From assembly GCF_003012705.1 (NCBI RefSeq), contig NZ_PXYL01000005.1, forward strand, positions 1-64,000: 64,000 bases of DNA. Reading direction: 5' to 3'. Position 1 is the first letter of the stretch; each line of letters opens with the position of its first letter. Below, piece after piece: positions 60,839-64,000 of this stretch. A program made the position numbers and the translations under genes. This DNA is from Pseudaminobacter soli (ex Li et al. 2025) (GTDB lineage: Bacteria > Pseudomonadota > Alphaproteobacteria > Rhizobiales > Rhizobiaceae). The notes below the pieces were generated by a model. The model was given only the letters and a program-made list of their open reading frames with translations, ran no database searches and had not been told where the DNA came from.

Positions 60839-61597
60839 TCAGGCCGCAGTCTCCAAGCCGGTGGAACGCTGGCGGCGCCCGGCTGCCTTCAGCACGCCGG
60901 ATGCGCCATCGAGCGCGCCTTCGACCAGTTCCAGCGCCAGGAAGCGGTGCCGCTCATAGGGGCCGGGCATCGCAAGCGAGCCGGTCTTGTCGGCCGAGAA
61001 GCCGAACCGTGCATAGTAAGGCGCGTCGCCCACCAGCAGGATCGCCCGATGGCCGAGACTTTCGGCCTCGGCAATCGCATGACACATCAGGGCCGAACCA
61101 ACGCCGGCACCCTTTAGAGACGGCTCGACCGCGAGCGGGCCGAGCAGCAGCGCCCGCGCCCTTCCCTCGCCGAGCCTGACATCCCACAGCCGTACGGTAC
61201 CGAGCACGGCGCCGGCCGCATCACGCGCGACGAAGGCCAGCCCCGCCGACGGCAGACGGCCGCGGCGCAGCTTTTCCGACGACTTGCGCCGCCGCTGTGG
61301 GCCCATGGCGCGGTCGAGCAGCGCCTCGCGCGCAGCGACATCGGACGGAGTTTCGGCAGCGATGGTGAAAGCCACGCAACTGCCAATCTCCCCCCTTGTG
61401 GGGGAGATGCCCGGCAGGGCAGAGGGGGGCAACATCGAGCGTACATCGCCCGGATGCTCGTTATCCTGCTGCGTGACCTGAATCCCCGGTAGAGAGGCAG
61501 CACCCCCCTCTGGGCTACCGCCCATCTCCCCCACAAGGGGGGAGATCAGCCAATCATCAGCGTTGCCGCCTTTGGCAATCCAGTTTGTATTTTCCAT
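60839..61597 (-). CDS. GNAT-family N-acetyltransferase with repeat-derived N-terminal extension
   Basis: The frame of 252 residues has a GNAT domain from about residue 120 to 225: LLLGPLAVEPSLKGAGVGSA, with the acetyl-CoA loop (PSLKGAGVGSALM), and ILLVGDAPYYARFGF. Residues 17-71 are translated from a palindromic repeat at 61386-61546 (DWLISPLVGEMGGSPEGGAA at one end, GISPTRGEIG at the other). The family core starts near VAFTIAAETPSDVAAREALL. Thus either translation starts at ATG 61597 (AAGGA 8-9 nt upstream) and reads through the repeat, or at GTG 61375 right after it (GGGGGAG upstream). The substrate is unknown. Confidence 0.75.
   Translation of the reverse strand: MENTNWIAKGGNADDWLISPLVGEMGGSPEGGAASLPGIQVTQQDNEHPGDVRSMLPPSALPGISPTRGEIGSCVAFTIAAETPSDVAAREALLDRAMGPQRRRKSSEKLRRGRLPSAGLAFVARDAAGAVLGTVRLWDVRLGEGRARALLLGPLAVEPSLKGAGVGSALMCHAIAEAESLGHRAILLVGDAPYYARFGFSADKTGSLAMPGPYERHRFLALELVEGALDGASGVLKAAGRRQRSTGLETAA
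61386..61546. repeat. Palindromic repeat element inside the GNAT reading frame
   Basis: The 161-bp element has inverted ends: ATCTCCCCCCTTGTGGGGGA plus GAT (61386-61408) and its reverse complement at 61524-61546. Further inside both ends read AGAGGGGGG (about 61421-61429) and CCCCCCTCT (about 61503-61511). The terminal inverted repeat is about 44 bp with a few mismatches. The centre (about 61430-61500) is not palindromic. It resembles rhizobial intergenic palindromic elements but here it lies in an open frame. Confidence 0.8.
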
Positions 61598-61718
61598 TTC
61601 CGCGATCCTTCACAAGCGGAGGTTTTTCCACGAGCGAACCCGCCGCCGACGAGAAACGCCGGCGGGCAGGATGATCTGGCGGCTGCCGGACACCTTTTGG
61701 GGCGCCCGTAACGAGCCG

Positions 61719-62852
61719 TCAGATCACGTAGGATCGGAGAGGCTCGAAGCCGTTGAAGGCGACGGCCGAGTAGGTCGTCGTGTAGGCGCCGGTGCCCTCG
61801 ATCAGCACCTCGTCGCCGATGGTCAGCGACAGCGGCAGTGGATAAGGCGCCTTCTCGTAGAGCACGTCGGCGGAGTCGCAGGTCGGGCCCGCCAGCACGC
61901 ACGGCTCGGCCGCATCGCCGTCACGCGGGGTGACGATCGGGTAGCGGATCGCCTCGTCCATGGTCTCGGCGAGACCGCCGAACTTGCCGATGTCGAGATA
62001 GACCCAGCGCACATTGTCGTTGTCGGCCTTCCTGGAGATCAGCACGACTTCCGACTTGATGACGCCGGCATTGCCCACCATTCCGCGGCCCGGCTCGATG
62101 ATGGTTTCCGGGATGCAGTTGCCGAAGTGCTTGGAGAGCGCGTCGAAGATCGCCTGGCCATAGGCCTGGGCGGTCGGCACGTCCTTCAGGTAGCGCGTCG
62201 GGAAACCGCCGCCCATATTGACCATGCGCAGCGTGATGCCTTCCTGCGCCAGCGCGGAGAACACGGCCTTGGCGTCGGCCAGCGCGCGATCCCAGGCGAC
62301 GAGGTCGGTCTGCTGCGAGCCGACATGGAACGACACGCCATAGGCGTCGAGACCAAGCGCCTTGGCATGGCGCAGCACGTCGACGGCCATCGCCGGCACG
62401 CAGCCGAACTTGCGCGACAGCGGCCACTCCGCACCTTCGCCATCGGTCAGCACGCGGCAGAAGACCTGCGCGCCGGGGGCGACGCGGGCGATCTTCTCGA
62501 CCTCTTCGACGCAGTCCACCGCAAAGAGACGGATGCCGAGCTCATAGGCGCGCGCGATGTCGCGCTCCTTCTTGATAGTGTTGCCATAGGAGATGCGGTG
62601 GGGCGTGGCACCAGCATTCATCGCCATCTCGACCTCGGCTACCGAGGCGGTGTCGAAGCACGAGCCCAGCTGGGCGAGCAGGCGCAGAATCTCCGGCGCG
62701 GGGTTGGCCTTCACCGCGTAATAGATCTTCGAATTCGGCAGGGCCTTCTCGAAGGCATTGTAGTTGTCGCGCACGACGTCGAGGTCCAGAACCAGGCACG
62801 GGCCATCGGGACGTCGGGTGGCGAGGAAATCGAGGATGCGCTGGGTGGCCAT
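61719..62852 (-). CDS. Ornithine/lysine decarboxylase (PLP-dependent, alanine-racemase fold)
   Basis: The 377-residue protein belongs to the group IV decarboxylases. The PLP-binding Lys48 lies in YYAVKANP, the phosphate-binding glycines in RMVNMGGGFPTRY and EPGRGMVGNAG, and the catalytic Cys325 in AGPTCDSADVL. It converts ornithine to putrescine (and lysine to cadaverine in some bacteria), the first step of polyamine synthesis. In rhizobia this type is Odc2. The start ATG 62852 has AAGGAG 4-5 nt upstream. It appears to be a stand-alone gene. Confidence 0.9.
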   Translation of the reverse strand: MATQRILDFLATRRPDGPCLVLDLDVVRDNYNAFEKALPNSKIYYAVKANPAPEILRLLAQLGSCFDTASVAEVEMAMNAGATPHRISYGNTIKKERDIARAYELGIRLFAVDCVEEVEKIARVAPGAQVFCRVLTDGEGAEWPLSRKFGCVPAMAVDVLRHAKALGLDAYGVSFHVGSQQTDLVAWDRALADAKAVFSALAQEGITLRMVNMGGGFPTRYLKDVPTAQAYGQAIFDALSKHFGNCIPETIIEPGRGMVGNAGVIKSEVVLISRKADNDNVRWVYLDIGKFGGLAETMDEAIRYPIVTPRDGDAAEPCVLAGPTCDSADVLYEKAPYPLPLSLTIGDEVLIEGTGAYTTTYSAVAFNGFEPLRSYVI

Positions 62853-63393
62853 GAATCTCTCCTTGGCGCGGGTTTCCCCACGCTTAAATCAAGCTGCGGC
62901 GCGATCCCCTTCGATCGCATGTGCCGCTATGGACAAAGGCATGAATGCGAGTCAGCGAGCCGGGCGGTGGAGATCCCGAAACGCAAAAACGCTTTCACGC
63001 GGCGATGAGCTCGTGCCTTGCGGCATCTGCTCGCTTTGTCTGCCTTGGCTTGGATTGGGAGACCCAGTCCGCACTGCCGGCAATGAAGGTGTGCCTCTTC
63101 AGTAACCCCGATCTATGGACGATCGGCAGACACCAGAAAGGCCCGCACCGTCGTTGCTTCAAGGCGTCCTTGGCTTTGCGGTTGGCCGCTAAACCAACTG
63201 GGCTCGTTACTTCCCAGGTACCGTCCCGATTACCTCGCCATTCGAGGGTCGGGGGACGCCCACAGGCACGTGCGACTTTGGGCAAGCGGGCATATAGGGT
63301 TAGGGCCTGTCACAATCAACAAAAATCGTAAGGCCGCTTGTAAAATGCCGAGCGTCGAACGAAGCTGGCGCAAAGCCGACGATTTGTTGAACG
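62853..63393. other. 540-bp region without a convincing gene
   Basis: Frames of 128 codons on plus (62945-63331) and 96 codons on minus (62995-63285) overlap each other and show no recognisable domain, no good Shine-Dalgarno and atypical residue use. The region is less GC-rich than its neighbours at 63050-63350. AGGGCCTGTCACAATCAAC at about 63302-63320 could be a remnant of a mobile element end, but I could not confirm this. Confidence 0.4.
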
Positions 63394-64000
63394 ATGGGCC
63401 CGATGCGCGACAGCCTGAATGCTTTCCTTGACTACCCCCAAGTGGCTGTTTCCAATGCACAATCAGGCCCGCTGGCGGGGCTTGGCCTTGGCGTGAAGGA
63501 CATCTACGACGTGGCCGGCTATCGCACCGGCTGCGGCAACCTTGATGCCTATTCGCAAGGCTCGCCCGCCACGCGGAGCGCGCCTGCGGTGCAGGTGATT
63601 CTCGACGCCGGCGCGCACTTCCTCGGCAAGACGCAGACCGACGAATTCGCCTTCTCGCTGATGGGGCAGAATGCGCATTTTCCGCATCCGGTGAATTCGG
63701 CCGCCCCCGACCGCGTGACGGGCGGCTCGTCCTCCGGCTCGGCGGCGGCGGTGGCCGGCGGGCTGGCCGACATCGCGCTCGGTTCGGACACCGGCGGCTC
63801 CATCCGGGCACCGGCCAGCTTCTGCGGCCTGATCGGCCTGCGCACCACGCATGGACGCATTTCGCTCGACGGCGTGATGCCGCTGGCCCCCTCGCTCGAC
63901 ACCGTCGGCTGGTTCGCGCGGGATATGAATGTCTATGAGGCGGTGGCCAAGGTGATGTTCGCACCCTCGTCGCACAGCGAGCAGGGCGACAGCACCGCCC
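63394..64000 (+). CDS. Amidase (amidase signature family), N-terminal part, truncated by window end
   Basis: The frame starts at ATG 63394 (or ATG 63403) and runs off the window after 202 codons. The catalytic triad of amidase-signature enzymes is visible: Lys35 in GVKDIYDV, the cis-Ser in TGGSSSGSAAAVAGG and the nucleophile Ser in SDTGGSIRAPASF. The family hydrolyses amides such as indoleacetamide, allophanate or aryl amides; the substrate cannot be told from this part. No clear Shine-Dalgarno is seen before either ATG. Confidence 0.88.
   Translation, partial: MGPMRDSLNAFLDYPQVAVSNAQSGPLAGLGLGVKDIYDVAGYRTGCGNLDAYSQGSPATRSAPAVQVILDAGAHFLGKTQTDEFAFSLMGQNAHFPHPVNSAAPDRVTGGSSSGSAAAVAGGLADIALGSDTGGSIRAPASFCGLIGLRTTHGRISLDGVMPLAPSLDTVGWFARDMNVYEAVAKVMFAPSSHSEQGDSTA

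Noticed and set aside
62945-63331. 128-codon plus-strand ORF near the amidase
   Set aside because: No domain, no ribosome site, overlapped by an equally poor minus-strand frame.
1-64000. tRNA, rRNA, CRISPR arrays, integrases, IS transposases
   Set aside because: None seen on reading the sequence and the translated frames; repeats found are short palindromic elements, not CRISPR.

Overview
The window looks like chromosome from a GC-rich alphaproteobacterium of the order Rhizobiales, most likely Phyllobacteriaceae (Mesorhizobium/Aminobacter-like). The main reasons are the rhizobial flagellar regulon (visN/visR, rem, motA/B/C/E, flaF, flbT, no fliD or fliS), short GC-rich intergenic repeats, and an N-methylglutamate (NMG) methylamine pathway. 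The species assignment is inference. I see no tRNA, rRNA, CRISPR array, IS element or prophage.

Region 1 (1-14284) is a C1/methylamine module. It starts with the 3' end of fhs (formate-THF ligase), then a small exported DUF2380-type protein. Next is a minus-strand operon running from about 10780 down to a hairpin at 1109-1136: mgsA-mgsB-mgsC-gmaS-mgdA-mgdB-mgdC-mgdD. It encodes gamma-glutamylmethylamide synthetase, three-part NMG synthase and four-part sarcosine-oxidase-like NMG dehydrogenase. Together these move the methyl group of methylamine onto tetrahydrofolate, where Fhs connects. Upstream lie a UspA protein, an APC permease, two tiny overlapping ORFs (34 and 33 aa) that run into the permease start, and an XRE-cupin regulator.

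Region 2 (14422-22379) is a LacI-controlled minus-strand sugar or polyol operon: ribose-type binding protein, ABC ATPase, two permeases, LacI repressor, Gfo/Idh/MocA dehydrogenase and PfkB kinase. A perfect LacI-type palindrome lies inside its promoter.

Region 3 (22586-60772) is one nearly complete flagellar cluster. A consensus CtrA box precedes visNR. The minus-strand operon motA-fliM-fliN-fliG-flhB-orf converges on visR with 1 nt between stop codons. The long plus-strand part holds a DUF1217 gene, flgF, fliI, orf, flgBC-fliE-flgGAI-motE-flgH-fliL-fliP, flaA (one short flagellin), fliF, a FliH candidate, motBC, fliK, a lytic transglycosylase, rem, flgEKL, flaF, flbT, flgD, fliQ, an unrelated exported protein, flhA, fliR, a FliJ candidate, a FlgJ-type rod protein, a FlgN candidate and a second FliL-like protein. 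An SCP2-domain gene and a strong terminator close it.

Region 4 (60839-64000) has a GNAT acetyltransferase whose 5' end runs in frame through a palindromic repeat, a group IV ornithine/lysine decarboxylase, a 540-bp stretch without a convincing gene, and the start of an amidase cut by the window edge.

The most interesting items are the complete NMG operon with its neighbouring transport/regulation module (including two small ORFs), divergent FliH/FliJ/FlgN/FliL-like candidates that would fill gaps in the export apparatus, the CtrA box at visNR, and the repeat element fused into a coding sequence.
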